A DNA stretch of 64,000 nt. It comes from Odontocerum albicorne. Taxonomy: Eukaryota > Arthropoda > Insecta > Trichoptera > Odontoceridae. The DNA lies in NCBI GenBank assembly GCA_949825065.1, contig OX463838.1:8720251-8784250 (forward strand), written 5' to 3'. Shown piece by piece: positions 21,731-33,104 of this stretch; the stretch's first letter is position 1, and each line of letters starts with the position of its first letter. The position numbers were made by a program, and so were the translations under genes. The notes beneath the pieces are model-generated. The model ran no database searches and was not told the origin of the DNA. It was given only the letters and a program-made list of their open reading frames with translations.

Positions 21731-21931
21731 GAATTTATACCTTTAAGATATGGTGATTTACAAGTATAGAGAAATGATATTATTTTACGTGTTTTTTTCT
21801 AAGTGCGACGAAAGTTAATAAGAAAATTTCATATTATTACTATGAAACCTTAGCTTAGCCTCTTTTAAATCAATTAATTATAATAGTAAATATTGTTACG
21901 AAAAATTCGAAGTATAATTATTTTTCATATA

Positions 21932-22041
21932 AAATATTAAATATTATGTATTCCCTGGAATATCTATCAAATAATAACTTGATTAAATATTAATTATTAT
22001 GTATTCCCTGGATTCTCTATCAAATAATAACTTGATTAAAT
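21932..22041 (+). repeat. 53-bp tandem duplication, two copies
   Basis: ATTATGTATTCCCTGGA followed by CTATCAAATAATAACTTGAT occurs twice, 53 bp apart, with a few differences. Confidence 0.85.
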
Positions 22042-22191
22042 CATGTCATTCGTAATTTATTATTCAAGTAGGAAAACTATTATTATCGATAAAAATCACA
22101 CCCTAAGTCAATACATCAGCAATTTTATTTAACTTGATCTTAAAATTGTATTGGCTTGCAGCTGTATTGTACTCTTGTGATATAATACGAG

Positions 22192-22970
22192 TAAAAGATA
22201 CAGAGATAGACGTATAATCCAGGCGCTATACAAGAATGAGGCCGCTATAATCAGATGTGACGAAGACACAAAGAAAGCCAATATAAGACAAGGGGTAAGG
22301 CAGGGATGCTCTCTGTCACCTGTTCTTTTTAACGCCTATATACAGAGCGCGGTTGACGACTTGAGAGAGAGAATGAGTCACAGAGAAGGTGTAAAGATAC
22401 ACGGGCAAAAGGTGGACATGATAAGGTTCGCTGACGATATTGCTATGGTTGCTGAAAGTGAAGAGGAACTACAAGAGGCCTTAACAACTATGGAAAGCAT
22501 TCTTCAAAATAACTACAGTATGAAGATAAATAAAGACAAAACAAAGCTGCTGACTGTAGGCCGAGCGCAGCACCAGATGAGAATAGTGATGTCGGGTAAA
22601 CCACTAAAGAACACCAAGGAGTTTGTCTACCTCGGGAGCAAAATAACATGGGACGGTCGGTCCAAGAGCGAGGTCGACAGCCGTATACATCAGGCTAGAC
22701 TTGCATTTAATAAAAGGTCGAAAATAATAGAATCAAATAATATAGACCTTAAACTGAGAATACTCCTCATCAAGACCTATGTACTATGACCTATGTACAA
22801 ACTCTAGGGGACGCCCACGCCGAGAGTACCTGGAGGACCTGTTGGTGGACGTGCGCTGCTCAACATACACAGACTTAAAAAGAGCCGCACAGGACAGGGG
22901 GGAATGGAGGAGAAGAGTTCAAATTGCTGCAAACCAGTCTTAGGACTGCAACCACGGAAGGAAAAGAGTA
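22192..22970 (+). pseudogene. RTE-like LINE reverse transcriptase fragment with internal deletion
   Basis: In one frame from about 22192 the translation runs RDRRIIQALYKNEAAIIRCD, IRQGVRQGCSLSPVLFNAYI (RT motif B) and IRFADDIAMVAESEEEL, where FADD is the catalytic box of RT motif C. It continues to the thumb region (EFVYLGSKITWDG). The frame stops at 22789. The C-terminal tail resumes in another frame as RGRPRREYLEDLLVDVRC and LKRAAQDRGEWRRRVQIAA to about 22940. The missing middle corresponds to the usual YGSETWT region. A repeated GACCTATGTAC (22774-22784 and 22788-22798) marks the junction. 5'-truncated, inactive. Confidence 0.85.
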
Positions 22971-23147
22971 TATATGTATTTTTTCCAAATTACTTGACTA
23001 ATTTTCAATAATTTGTAATTTCACGTAAATCAAAAATAATCAAATAATTCAATCGATTATTTAAATCACTACACGACATACAATATTTATTTGTCGGCGG
23101 TCGTTGTCTACCGTTTATCATTCACACTTAGCAAGCGAGAGCCTCAG

Positions 23148-23546
23148 TTTTGATTCCTGTCGGATTCACTTCCAAATTGGTTTTGATCCCTGTCGGATTC
23201 ACTTCCCAATTGGTTTTGATCCCTGTCGGATTCACTTCCAAATTGGTTTTGATCCCTGTCGGATTCACTTCCAAATTGGTTTTGATCCCTGTCGGATTCA
23301 CTTCCAAATTGGTTTTGATCCCTGTCGGATTCACTTCCCAATTGGTTTTGATCCCTGTCGGATTCACTTCCAAATTGGTTTTGATCCCTGTCGGATTCAC
23401 TTCCAAATTGGTTTTGATCCCTGTCGGATTCACTTCCAAATTGGTTTTGATCCCTGTCGGATTCACTTCCCAATTGGTTTTGATCCCTGTCGGATTCACT
23501 TCCAAATTGGTTTTGATCCCTGTCGGATTCACTTCCAAATTGGTTT
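23148..23546 (+). repeat. 33-bp minisatellite, 12 copies with four-unit superstructure
   Basis: Twelve units of TTTTGATCCCTGTCGGATTC plus ACTTCCAAATTGG. Units with CCCAATTGG instead of CCAAATTGG occur as numbers 2, 6 and 10, i.e. every fourth unit (132 bp). The unit is stop-free in several frames on both strands, giving 109-155-codon frames that are not evidence of a gene. Confidence 0.95.
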
Positions 23547-25319
23547 TACTCGTAAACCATGCTGCATCTGAATTTTAACTTTCTGTAGCTTATACTCGTA
23601 TACTGCTTATTATAAATTCTTATGGCGTTAATAAGCAATGCAAAAAATAGCACGAAAGGATGCAGCAGATTAATCTTGCCGATCTTCTTGGATACTTTGC
23701 CATCAGAAATTTGGATCTGATCTGTGAAAAATAATCTTGCTGAAGTGCAACTGCATGCACACAATAAACCAATACATTTAGAGGTGGCATCCACAAGATG
23801 GCTGACAAATATACTCGATCACGGGGGATATCGTATCCACATATTTATGAAAAAAATTCGGAAGATGTTTGTAGGTTAAAACCGTTTTATACACCTTTCC
23901 CTTGATTTACGCAGTTTCTTTTTATGCAGCTAAAAATGTTTTTTTAAAGACAATTCTTTATGTCATTATTGGAATTTTGTCTAGTAAATTATATATCTGG
24001 ATAACTTTGCAATCGCCTCAATAAGCATGCTCGTAACTGAAATTAGTCAGCGGAGAACCAGACTAGCAATATAATAAATAACTTCTGCATTTTTTACCCT
24101 TAACTTTATTATCAGATTAAATATTTAGTACCGTGATTGAAAAATAATATATTTACCAATAAATAAAAATTTATAACTATAGTTACCTTTCTTTAATATT
24201 GATTGGGTTGATGGATTCGTTTTACACTTGTTTTTTTTTGTACGTTTATTGGATATTTATACGAGTTCTGTATCTCAATATACGTGGATTTCGATATTAA
24301 GAAATGTTTTTTTTCCAATTTTATATAATTTTCTTGCGTAATTTGCGCGATTTCGATTTCCGCGAATTTTCTCGGAACGTATATACCTCGTATATCGCGG
24401 GATAAGTGTCATGTATCGATAAAAATTTCATCGGTTTTATAACAAGAATTCGTCTATTTATTTGCCGTTTTCAAAAAACTGTTTTTTAAATTCTGAAAAA
24501 AATGTTGGTGTTAAATTTCATTGTCATAATAATAATAATTTAGGTATTGCCTGCTAAAGGGGTAGTTACTCCCCTGAGAAACGTCACATCAGTTAACTCC
24601 CTCAACTTCAGCAAAAAAATACAGAGAGAATAAATTTAAACGTTGTTTTTGTCTTATTTAAAAAGTTTTGTCGTGGCTCTCCAGAATCGTTCGATTATTT
24701 TATTTGGACAGGTGAACGGAGGAAGCGGCTGTAAAATGTGTCACAGTTGACACAACTCCGGTCCGGATTGACAACTCCCCGTGGAAGCAAACTTTTGTTT
24801 TACCTCGCCGGGGGAAATAGGGGTAGGGGTGGATTATCAGAAGAGTGAGAAGAGTTAAAGGATGTCACCTGTCGAATTATCCACAAGTAATCATAGTAAT
24901 TGCCGACTGATTTGTCCGACAATCTAATTTGTTACTTCTGTCTCTTTAGCCCTTCCCTCGATACACTTCATTCTTCCTGGGAATTGAGAGCAGATAGTGA
25001 ATGAACTCTTTCAAAAGGCTATTTTCTTAGAATTGAGTGATTGTTTATTCGATACTCTCGGCTGAATTCGCTTTTAATGAAAAACCTTTCTAAGTTATTT
25101 GATTCAAAATATCGCTTTTTTTATTTGTAATGGGTTTTAGTGTTTTGTTATTTTAAGTATTTGATCTTTGTTTTATCCCAATTCTTCCGACCTTCCTTTT
25201 AATTTTGAAAGAATGGGCTAGGTGTGCGTTTAATACTTATTGGATCATACTTATAAATTATTGTCAATTATATGCGAAAAAGACTCAAAATTCATAAATA
25301 GCCACGATTGTATAATATC
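23547..25319. other. Stretch without gene; GC-rich patch near 24715-24850
   Basis: No repeat copy or protein similarity recognised. A short (AAT)n lies near 24530-24543. The patch at 24715-24850 includes GTCACAGTTGACACAACTCC and G-rich runs but shows no open frame of note. Confidence 0.45.
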
Positions 25320-25800
25320 CTTAACTGCCCCTTTTTATCTCGCTTAACATATTCAGCGTCTTTCCAATCATGGACTTGCGCTATGCTCATGCAGAGATGT
25401 TTTATTGACTTTCCTAGTTGACCGCTTTCCTTTTTTTACGTCGTCTTTTTCTTCCCATTATGTGAGACTCCGAAACCCGTTACCAACTAATCTTAGATTC
25501 GCTTCGTCATAGCGTGTTTCGAAATACAATTGAATAAATCTTAGTCCCAGATCAGTGATATTACGTGTTTCATTCCAGATTTACCTTTCCTCTCCAGCAT
25601 CCCTTCATTTTGCTTTAGATTAATGATATCTCACATATATTGTTTTTTATATATATCGAATTTTGTACAAAACTGTTCTGATTGTTTTTAATGATCATGT
25701 ATAATAGTATCCTCGATTAACTTTCGACTAGTTGCTTGATAGAGATTGCCAACTAATAATGAATCCGCCATTTTTTGTACAATAAATTAAATAAATAAAA
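25320..25800 (+). repeat. REP-F dispersed repeat, copy 1
   Basis: Aligns along most of its length with 31430-31915: CATATTCAGCGTC/ATATTCAGC, GACTTGCGCTATGCTC, GACTTTCCTAGTTGACCGCT, ACGTGTTTCATTCCAGATTT, CCAGCATCCCTTC, and at the end GATAGAGATTGCCAACTAAT then AATCCGCCAT. The last 60 bp resemble the short-form SINE-B tail. Class unknown. Confidence 0.7.
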
Positions 25801-27184
25801 ATTTGTCAAAGATAAAAGTTCTCATCGACTACGGTCAAAAGAAGTTGAACCAACATTTTTGTATTATTTGTTTGTATTTGCGTATATAAATACTCGTATA
25901 CCGCAGATGTATACATTAATTCGCTATATCTAGTTTTACAGTTAAATGTAATTAAGTTGCCTAGAAGACAAGTGTTATATTTCTAATTATTATGGAGATA
26001 TTCTACTCTAGAAATTTGAAAAAAAAAATCGTATTTTTTGTTCTTTGCATATTCTTAAAGTTTAGACATTTAAAAATATGTTCTCAAAAAGAAATTTTAA
26101 AATTCTCAATATTTACGAAGTTATAGCTATAAATGAGGGAGCAATTACGCCGCACCGGTATGACAGACAATAATCTCAAAATTTGAAACGTGTTTATCTC
26201 GAAACTACTTTTTTCGACCTGATCGACGTAAAATCTCAAGTTCTATCCAACCGATTGCCTTCAAATTTAGTATGAAACTTCAATAAATGTTTTTATATCG
26301 TCCCTACCTTGATTAATTAAAAAAATAAAAATAAAATAGTTAAATAAAACTATTTATTTAACTATTTTTTTTTTTATTTGAAAAAAAAAGGTTAAAAAAA
26401 GTTGAATTTTTTTGGTACCAACTATAACGACATTATTTCTTATTGAGAATCTGTGTATGATTTTTATTTTTCGAGTTTACAAAAAGGTTCCAATCATGTC
26501 GACCAGCTCATCCCTTTTTTTTGTACAAGATATAACAGCTGATAACAACTTGAATTAAAAAAAAAATTATGCATTCTCAAATCATCAATAAATAAACTGT
26601 AAAAAATGTATAGGAAAAACATTTTTTGTTTTTTTTTATTTATTTAGTCTGAAAAAAAACGTGCGAAATTCACGCCTCTAGAGTAGAATATACCCACTTA
26701 AAAATGTTTAAAAAAAATATTTTTATCTGTTCCATTTTCAAAATATAATTTAACCTACCCAAGTTACAGTGTTTTCTACGACAATTTCACGTGCGTGGTA
26801 ACAAGGGGCTGTTTCCTTGCCAAGAAGCCTTCTACTTAATTAAAGGCACTTGACTTGCTTTGTTACTTATTACTTGCTCGGGCTGTTTCCACCTTAAGTT
26901 ATGTAGCATCCATTTCTTACCGTATTTTTTTTTATTTCACAAAGGACCATCAAGGTCAGTTACAAAAATCGATCGAAATGTACCAACGCACGATGCTATG
27001 TATGTTAGTACACGGGAGTATTTTGCAAAATGCGTATACTGATGGTTCAGTACCGCAATATCCAGCCTTGAATTATTAACGACCTTTTTAAAATAATATT
27101 TAAGTATTTTTAACGAGTTTATTTCATACACTCATATATAAACCAAATGTCTTGTAACAAACTGCGCTATTTACTTGTATCATG
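25801..27184. other. AT-rich stretch, nothing recognised
   Basis: Long poly-A and poly-T runs (26310-26660). Short frames at 26855-27131 on both strands show no similarity I can identify. Confidence 0.5.
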
Positions 27185-27495
27185 ATAATAAAAGTACAAT
27201 TTATATAGCGACTTTTCTCAGCACCACTTTTACACTATTATTGACAGATATAAAATTTATTTATGTATATAACTAACATCACAATGTACCTTATAACAAA
27301 ATTTTTAAATATTAATAATAAAAAAGTTGAATGTAAAAATATGAAGAAGTATGTTGCGGCCATTAGATTAGGTACTTCCCCACATCTACATATGTTCAGA
27401 AAAACATATTTGGTAAGAAAACCGCAGAAAACTTACCAAGGAAAGACGAACTACAAAGAAACCTTTGTAGGTCTTCCGATATGTGATATATGATA
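27185..27495 (+). repeat. REP-C copy
   Basis: Contains AATAAAAGTACAATTTATAT, GCGGCCATTAGATTAGGTAC, TTCCCCACATCTACATATGT, AAAACCGCAGAAAACTTACC and GAAACCTTTGTAGGTCTTCC. It is the best-preserved central part of REP-C in the window. Confidence 0.75.
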
Positions 27496-27529
27496 GTAAC
27501 ACATACCTCCGAGATCACTCCAAAAATCT

Positions 27530-27860
27530 CTAGTACCTCCATGGTCTAGTCGGTAAGATACTGGTCCTTCACCAGGGTGAATTACGGGTTTGATTCCCGA
27601 TAGTTATCACAAAATTTTAAAATAGGATCCCAGTTTAGTTAAAAAGTTCGTCTAGTAATAATATTCGCATTCGCTAGACTTCGGCGAGTTGGTTGCCGTA
27701 CACGTACGATGGCGAACTGTGAGTTGCTTGCCTACTCAAGAAGTTCTTAACTCGTAGACTCCATTCCTGAGGCCGAAGATAACATTGTCTCCTGATCACG
27801 CTTTCTAACTTGTTCACATCATCAATCGGGATATGTTGAAGAGTACTATACAAATGAAAA
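27530..27860 (+). mobile_element. SINE-B, long form
   Basis: Head ACCTCCATGGTCTAGTCGGT with B-box-like GGGTTTGATTCCCG, then CCCAGTTTAGTTAAAAAGTT, GAGGCCGAAGATAACATTGT and TCATCAATCGGGATATGTTG, aligning with 6263-6615. Confidence 0.8.
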
Positions 27861-28011
27861 AAGAACACGTTTGATGATAATTCAGTCTTCTGAACCGTTT
27901 AGTGAGAGGTAACAACCCCAAGATCGCTTAGATGACTTCTGGAGTAATAAAACGTTTTTAACTTTCCTATAAAAACCTTCTTATTATCATCTGGGTGTAG
28001 TTCCACAGGCA

Positions 28012-28300
28012 AACACTTAACAAGATCAGCGACACGGAAGGTTCCACTGAAAATCATCCCTTATCTGACCTATTTGACTCGGTTATCCGGTTTATCGCTG
28101 AGGTTGGGGTTCACCGTTTTCAACCTTTAAGTTAAGAAGTGATATCGCAAACACAGATCTAAGAGATCTAGTTAGGCGCTATTCCACTGAGGCCTTTGAA
28201 GATCAAACACTCAACAAGACCAGTTCCACAGAAAACTATCCCTTATTCGGCCTGTTTGACTCGGTGTGGAGTTCACCGTGTTCAACCTTCAAGTTAAGTG
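28012..28300 (+). repeat. Direct duplication, about 190-bp spacing
   Basis: CAAACACTTAACAAGATCAG ... TTCCACTGAAAATCATCCCT ... TTTGACTCGG ... GGTTCACCGTTTTCAACCTT recurs from about 28206 as CAAACACTCAACAAGACCAG ... GAGTTCACCGTGTTCAACCT. The second copy lacks about 30 bp. No coding recognised. Confidence 0.75.
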
Positions 28301-29287
28301 AGCTGCAAATTTTATTAAGGAGTTTGATCCACAATTTAACCACCGAGATGTGGAAGATATCGATATAAAAAAACTCATTCAACACCTGTGCGTGTGGTGA
28401 TGCTCTTAAGAACTCAGTTCATGGATACGGCACTGAACACAATCTTAATTCACGATGACTGAAATAATTATCCGGTACATTAAACAAAGTTATGATAGTA
28501 ATTTAAAAATACAAATTTTATAAAAGGTAGACGTGCATGTCGGATTAAGGGAATACTTTTGAAAATCTTAGCTATTTGTTTTATCTTTAAAATCAACAGA
28601 GGCAATCAACTGCATAGCAATGCAACTAAAAATGATTATATTGAATCATAAACGAGTGTTTGATTATTTTTCATAATATTAATAAAATATCTTTACACAA
28701 GAGAAAAAATCATATTTTCATCTCAACTCAATTTTATTTATTTACAACTTCTAAGTCGAAAATTTTCCCTTTTGTCACGTATTTCTTGCAAATCTTCAAC
28801 AAAGTTAGGCAAACGATTTCTTCTTCAAACGTCTGCCTAACTTCTCTTTGATCGATTTCATGTGAATTTATGCGATGTGACGGATAAAAAATGCGTGTTT
28901 TTTTTTTTGTTGAAAACCTTTCCGAGGACGGAAAAGTGGAACAAAGTAGCTCAAAGTATTGATCTAGTTAGAAACAAGGATGATACTTGGATACATGGAA
29001 GTACGAATAATAAAGCGAAATTCATCTCAAGGATTCTGGTCTTGTTTGTATTAACTCTTAATCTTCCAGTTGTTTTTGACTTTATTCCAGCAATGCTGTG
29101 AAAATTATACAAGTATCAAACAATCTACAAGTTTTAATTCTGGTCTTCAAGTTCTGAACAGACTTCTTATGGCCTAAGAGAGATTTTACGAAGTTTATTG
29201 AAGTATTATATTTGTGTCTGTTTTATTTTGAAGAAAACGTAAGTAATCTGATGTTTTTAAAAATAACACCTCTTCTTATTTTTAGTA
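28301..29287. other. Stretch without recognised gene
   Basis: Frames at 28660-28851 and 28862-29101 (plus) have no recognised similarity. No repeat copy identified. Confidence 0.5.
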
Positions 29288-29548
29288 ATAATAATAACAT
29301 AGCAATTTATATGGCGCTGTTTAGGGAGAAAACTCTCCTCAAGGGGGGCACTCTAACTCAGGATTCGAACCCACTATAATTGACTGATTAAAAATATTAC
29401 AAAATAAATATATATGAGTTGAGTATTACGATATAAATGTATTGGCTACTGCCATACTTCCCTGCATAATTCCTGTCATTGTATTATTATTACGATATAA
29501 ATGTAGTGGCTACGGCCATACCCCCCTGCATAATTCCTGTCATTTCAT
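29288..29548 (+). repeat. REP-C 5' part plus 65-bp tandem duplication
   Basis: 29288-29410 is the REP-C start (AATTTATATGGCGCTGTTTA, AACTCTCCTCAAGG, CGAACCCACTATAATTGACT). From 29423 a 65-bp unit (ATTACGATATAAATGTA, TGGCTAC-GCCATAC, CCTGCATAATTCCTGTCATT) is present twice. Confidence 0.75.
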
Positions 29549-29707
29549 TATTATTATTTTTATTCATTATTATTTTGCTGTAGAACGAAATATATTCGAA
29601 TGATAAACTGATAATTTAAAAAGATTCAATGATTATTTAAAAAATATAAATATATTTATTCCTATTCATCCATCGTGTTTAATTTTTATACATATATATC
29701 GTTAACC

Positions 29708-29850
29708 TGCTGATCGATTAACTAGGAATTCCTCTCGAAGTCAACTAAATTATCACATGTATCGGATTTTATACTTTCGTCACTGAGAATAACTAAAAAA
29801 AATAGATAAATATGCGACGTTTACACCTTTTTTAGTTTAAGGAACAAAAA
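29708..29850 (+). repeat. REP-H dispersed repeat, copy 1
   Basis: GATTAACTAGGAATTCCTCT and CGAAGTCAAC-TATCACATGT match 47720-47765 (GACTAACTAGGAATTCCTTT, AAGTCAACCAGCTTATCAC), with weaker similarity to about 47850. Confidence 0.6.
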
Positions 29851-30259
29851 ATAATCAATAATTGCATCATAATAACTTTGGTTGGTTATCATTAAGCCTT
29901 AAGGCTTCTATGAATTTGAAGGTAGCATCTTTGTACAAAGATTAAGGTATCGTAATAAAACCACCCTAATTAAACTCCTTCAACCAGGCGATTCATCTCC
30001 ATTCTACATTTTGCCTTCCCTGAGTTTCCATCTGTAACTTTAGTTATATGGTCTCGTATTTATTCATCCTCGTCCTGAACGGGTCGGGGCTTTAATGAGT
30101 CGACTCTGTTCTATTTTCCTGTTATCCGCTCCCATTTGGCTCTTCTTCCCAGGGTAGACACAGTAAATCTTTATCCAAATTACTCGCTTCTTTTTCTCCT
30201 TGATGATGCGTAAAACTTCTCTTTCTTTCTTCATCCTTGTCAATACGAGTATACCTATA
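29851..30259. other. Stretch without recognised gene
   Basis: A 91-codon minus-strand frame (30339-30064) rich in Lys and Arg crosses into the following transposon and is not credible as a gene. Confidence 0.5.
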
Positions 30260-30721
30260 GGGTCTTTCAAATTGAGCGGTTTTTTAATTCTTGGATAAAA
30301 CACAGATGGCGTTGTGAACTTGCCTGGGTCTTGTGACATTTGAGAAGTGTGTTGTATGGCATTTATAAAAATTGAGTCGTATACAATACAACAACGCGTT
30401 CAAATTGTTGAATTATTTTATTTATTGTAATCTCCGAAAACGGTGATGTTAATTGGCCACCAAGATCATGTGATCTGATACTGTTGGACTATTTTCTCTG
30501 AGGTTACGTGAAAAGCCAGGTCTATAAGAATGACCCCTGATCAATTCCTGAGCTGAAGGACGAAATTATTCGCGTTATTGGTGAGTTAGAACCGCAATTA
30601 TGCCAAAATGTCATCGAAAATTTTGACAAAAGAGTGGGCATCTAATGAAATCAAAGCAAATTGTGTTTTATTTAAGAATTTAAAAAAATTTAATAAAAAA
30701 AACGCTGAATTTGAAAGACCC
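30260..30721 (+). mobile_element. 462-bp internally deleted mariner/Tc1-like element
   Basis: The termini GGGTCTTTCAAATTGAGCG (30260) and CGCTGAATTTGAAAGACCC (ending 30721) are inverted repeats flanked by TATA on both sides, fitting the TA target choice of the superfamily. Inside, YTIQQRVQIVELFY (about 30370-30412) is a transposase N-terminus joined abruptly to NGDVNWPPRSCDLILLDYFL (about 30440-30500) and IIRVIGELEPQLCQNVIENF (about 30560-30620), the C-terminal part including the third-catalytic-residue region. About 200 residues are missing between them and stops are present, so it is a non-autonomous deletion derivative. Confidence 0.8.
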
Positions 30722-30852
30722 TATATATTATCATTACACACCTATCGACTCTTGAAAATTCCTTCTGTAGAATAACATTTCGAAATCTCCAAGTTCTAAT
30801 AAAACTTAAATTTAATACAAACAAAGGCATTGTACATCATTCCTATTCGTAT

Positions 30853-31178
30853 GATGGTTCTCAACGTATTCGATTGAGCGATGCGAACAAAATAAAAAGC
30901 ATGCCCGATATACAATGTTGTCTTTGGTCCCATTAATCAAACATTCGGATTTACAGTATGACCGGAACTCGCAGTTAATCATCATATTATGTATTGGAAA
31001 TACTACCGCACGTGAAAAGGGTAACAATAGTCGCAAACATTAGGGCGCTCGTGTGTCACCAAACGAACTAATTAACGAGACTAGGTCCCTTTTTTATTTT
31101 TTTTCTGGCTCTATCAAAAATCAAAACCGAAACCCTGGTTAAAGTCAAGCGTCTTACCAACTAGACTAAAGAATCGTC
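30853..31178 (-). mobile_element. SINE-B, long form, minus strand
   Basis: The head on the minus strand (TAGTTGGTAAGACGCTTGAC; GGTTTCGGTTTTGATTTTTG) is at 31090-31178. The distal end (TCGCATCGCTCAATCGAATA, CGTTGAGAACC) is near 30855, matching 13263-13447. Confidence 0.65.
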
Positions 31179-31429
31179 ACTAGACATAATGAGATTATAC
31201 CATACAATATCGTGAACACACAGATGGTCGCTAAAGTAATGGAAATTTGAGAAATGTATTGTAACAATGCATTAAAATTGATTTCGGGTGAACTTTTTTA
31301 TCGTACCCTTTAAAAGTATGTGACAACGTTGGCGTTGAATTGCAAATTTATACTCATTACAAAAGGTCATTCGTGTGCATTCACTTTGGGGGAAGAGAAC
31401 CTTTGGAACGCTTGTGTTTATAACAGGGA

Positions 31430-31915
31430 CTTGAATGTTCCCTCTTATCTCGGAGGAAATATTCAGCTTTTTTCTGATCATAGACTTGCGTTATGCTCTT
31501 ACTAATTATTTATTGGCTTTCCTTGTTCACCGCTCTTTTTTTACATCGTCCTTTACTGTCCATGCAGTTAGACTCTGAAACAAGTTACAAACCAATGTTA
31601 GACTCGCTTCGTCAATGGCATGCTTTAAGAAGTGACTGAAAAAACTCTTAATTTCAAGGCAGTAATAAAACGTGTTTCATTCCTGATTTTTCTTTCCTCC
31701 CCACCATCCCTTCCTTTTCCATTGATTGATGGTATGTCTCTTTTATTTTTACTATGTATATTGTTCATAAATTTTGTAAAAGTGAATTATCATTCGAATA
31801 TTTTTTGCGACCATTATTTAGTTATTTTGTCTGATTGGTTGGAAGAGATTGCCATATGTTAATAAATCCGCCATATTGTTTTACAATAAAGTGTTAAATA
31901 TGTAAATGAAAATAG
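31430..31915 (+). repeat. REP-F dispersed repeat, copy 2
   Basis: Partner of 25320-25800. The last part, GATTGGTTGGAAGAGATTGC then CATATGTTAATAAATCCGCC, is almost the SINE-B short-form tail. Confidence 0.7.
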
Positions 31916-31964
31916 AATATTGTTTACACTTAGGCACTCAGATTTTTTAAACATGTTTCAAGTC

Positions 31965-32085
31965 GAGTTTTTACTTAATGTTTGTTTAACCACTTTCTGG
32001 TATGTGGGAAGAGATTGCTACATGACAATAAAACCGCCAGGAAGTACTATATACTCATACAAGCGAAATGGAGTTCAATACTATA
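31965..32085 (+). mobile_element. SINE-B body without head
   Basis: GAGTTTTTACTTAATGTTTG, CTGGTATGTGGGAAGAGATT, GCTACATGACAATAAAACCG and TACTATATACTCATACAAGC match the short-form body and tail. No tRNA-like head precedes it. Confidence 0.65.
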
Positions 32086-32089
32086 ATAC

Positions 32090-32300
32090 AATCTTTAGAT
32101 GGTTTGGACACATTGAGTTAATGAGTGTACAAAAGACTTACTAAATAAATAAATGCGTCTGAAATTAATGGAAAAAGAAAAACAGATAAAGAAAAGTCAG
32201 TTTCGGAAATTTTATTTGAGGGAAGGTAAGAAATATAAGAAACGGAACATATATGACGAGATTCGTAATGTAGATGAGAACTGTTTGTTAATGTAGATTG
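32090..32300 (+). pseudogene. LINE-D fragment
   Basis: Translation FRWFGHIELMSVQKTY matches the RWFGH-E-M box of the LINE-D C-terminal domain. Downstream frames are broken by stops. It abuts the headless SINE-B body. Confidence 0.55.
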
Positions 32301-32344
32301 ACAGATGTTATTGAAGCCTTAAGTGAAAACTTGACTCTTTGAAA

Positions 32345-32430
32345 TAAATTATATGCAACGGAAATCGAACTCGTTACCCTTAAATTTAAAGGCAAGCATC
32401 TTACCAACTAAATCAGGCCAACCAGGTTTT
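32345..32430 (-). mobile_element. SINE-B head, minus strand
   Basis: Minus strand reads TGGCCTGATTTAGTTGGTAA, GATGCTTGCC and GAGTTCGATTTCCGTTGC, a tRNA-like SINE-B head. Confidence 0.6.
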
Positions 32431-33104
32431 CTCAAATCTACTTACAAAATCCGTCCAGAACAAATCGTTATCCTTTATCTGATCATTCGAAAATAATTAT
32501 TTATAAGGTGTTCATTTTATTCACCTGTAGATATTTAGAGTTTATTCAAGACCGGAATCATTTGTAAAATATATAATTATTCTCAACTCAGGCATGTGTT
32601 TAGTTTGTGCAAAAACATGTGTTTGTATGTTGAGCATAACATAATTAATACATACGCGTGTGTTTCAAAGCGAGAGAATCAACGACTGCTATAGAACACG
32701 GCAATTGCCCTTTACTCAAGTGCATTTAATGCCTTGTTGGTTTTAAAGATGTTCATCTTGCGCAAGTTTGAATGGTCTGGAAAATGGTGTTTAGAAATAA
32801 TGTGGCCATTTCATTAGACGCCGCTGGGAAAAAATAACAGTTCAAACCTTGCAACCCTTTGATACAATCATATGGGTTATGTTAAGAAATTTCAACTCTA
32901 AAACAGTCCTGTAACATTTTGTGTTATTAAGTGTTGTTTTTTGTATGTACATAAACAATAATCCACCCACATATGATGATCTGGCCAACACTATTAAAAC
33001 TAAAAATGCATTTATAAATGAGTTAAAATAATAAATATAACAATTTTTAAACGATTTTAAAATTCAGCTGATAAACCTTTAAAAAATTATATACATAACA
33101 TTAC
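32431..33104. other. Stretch without recognised gene
   Basis: Plain AT-rich sequence; no repeat copy or significant frame recognised. Confidence 0.5.

Noticed and set aside
23104..23578. Four overlapping 109-155-codon frames
   Set aside because: All arise from the 33-bp minisatellite.
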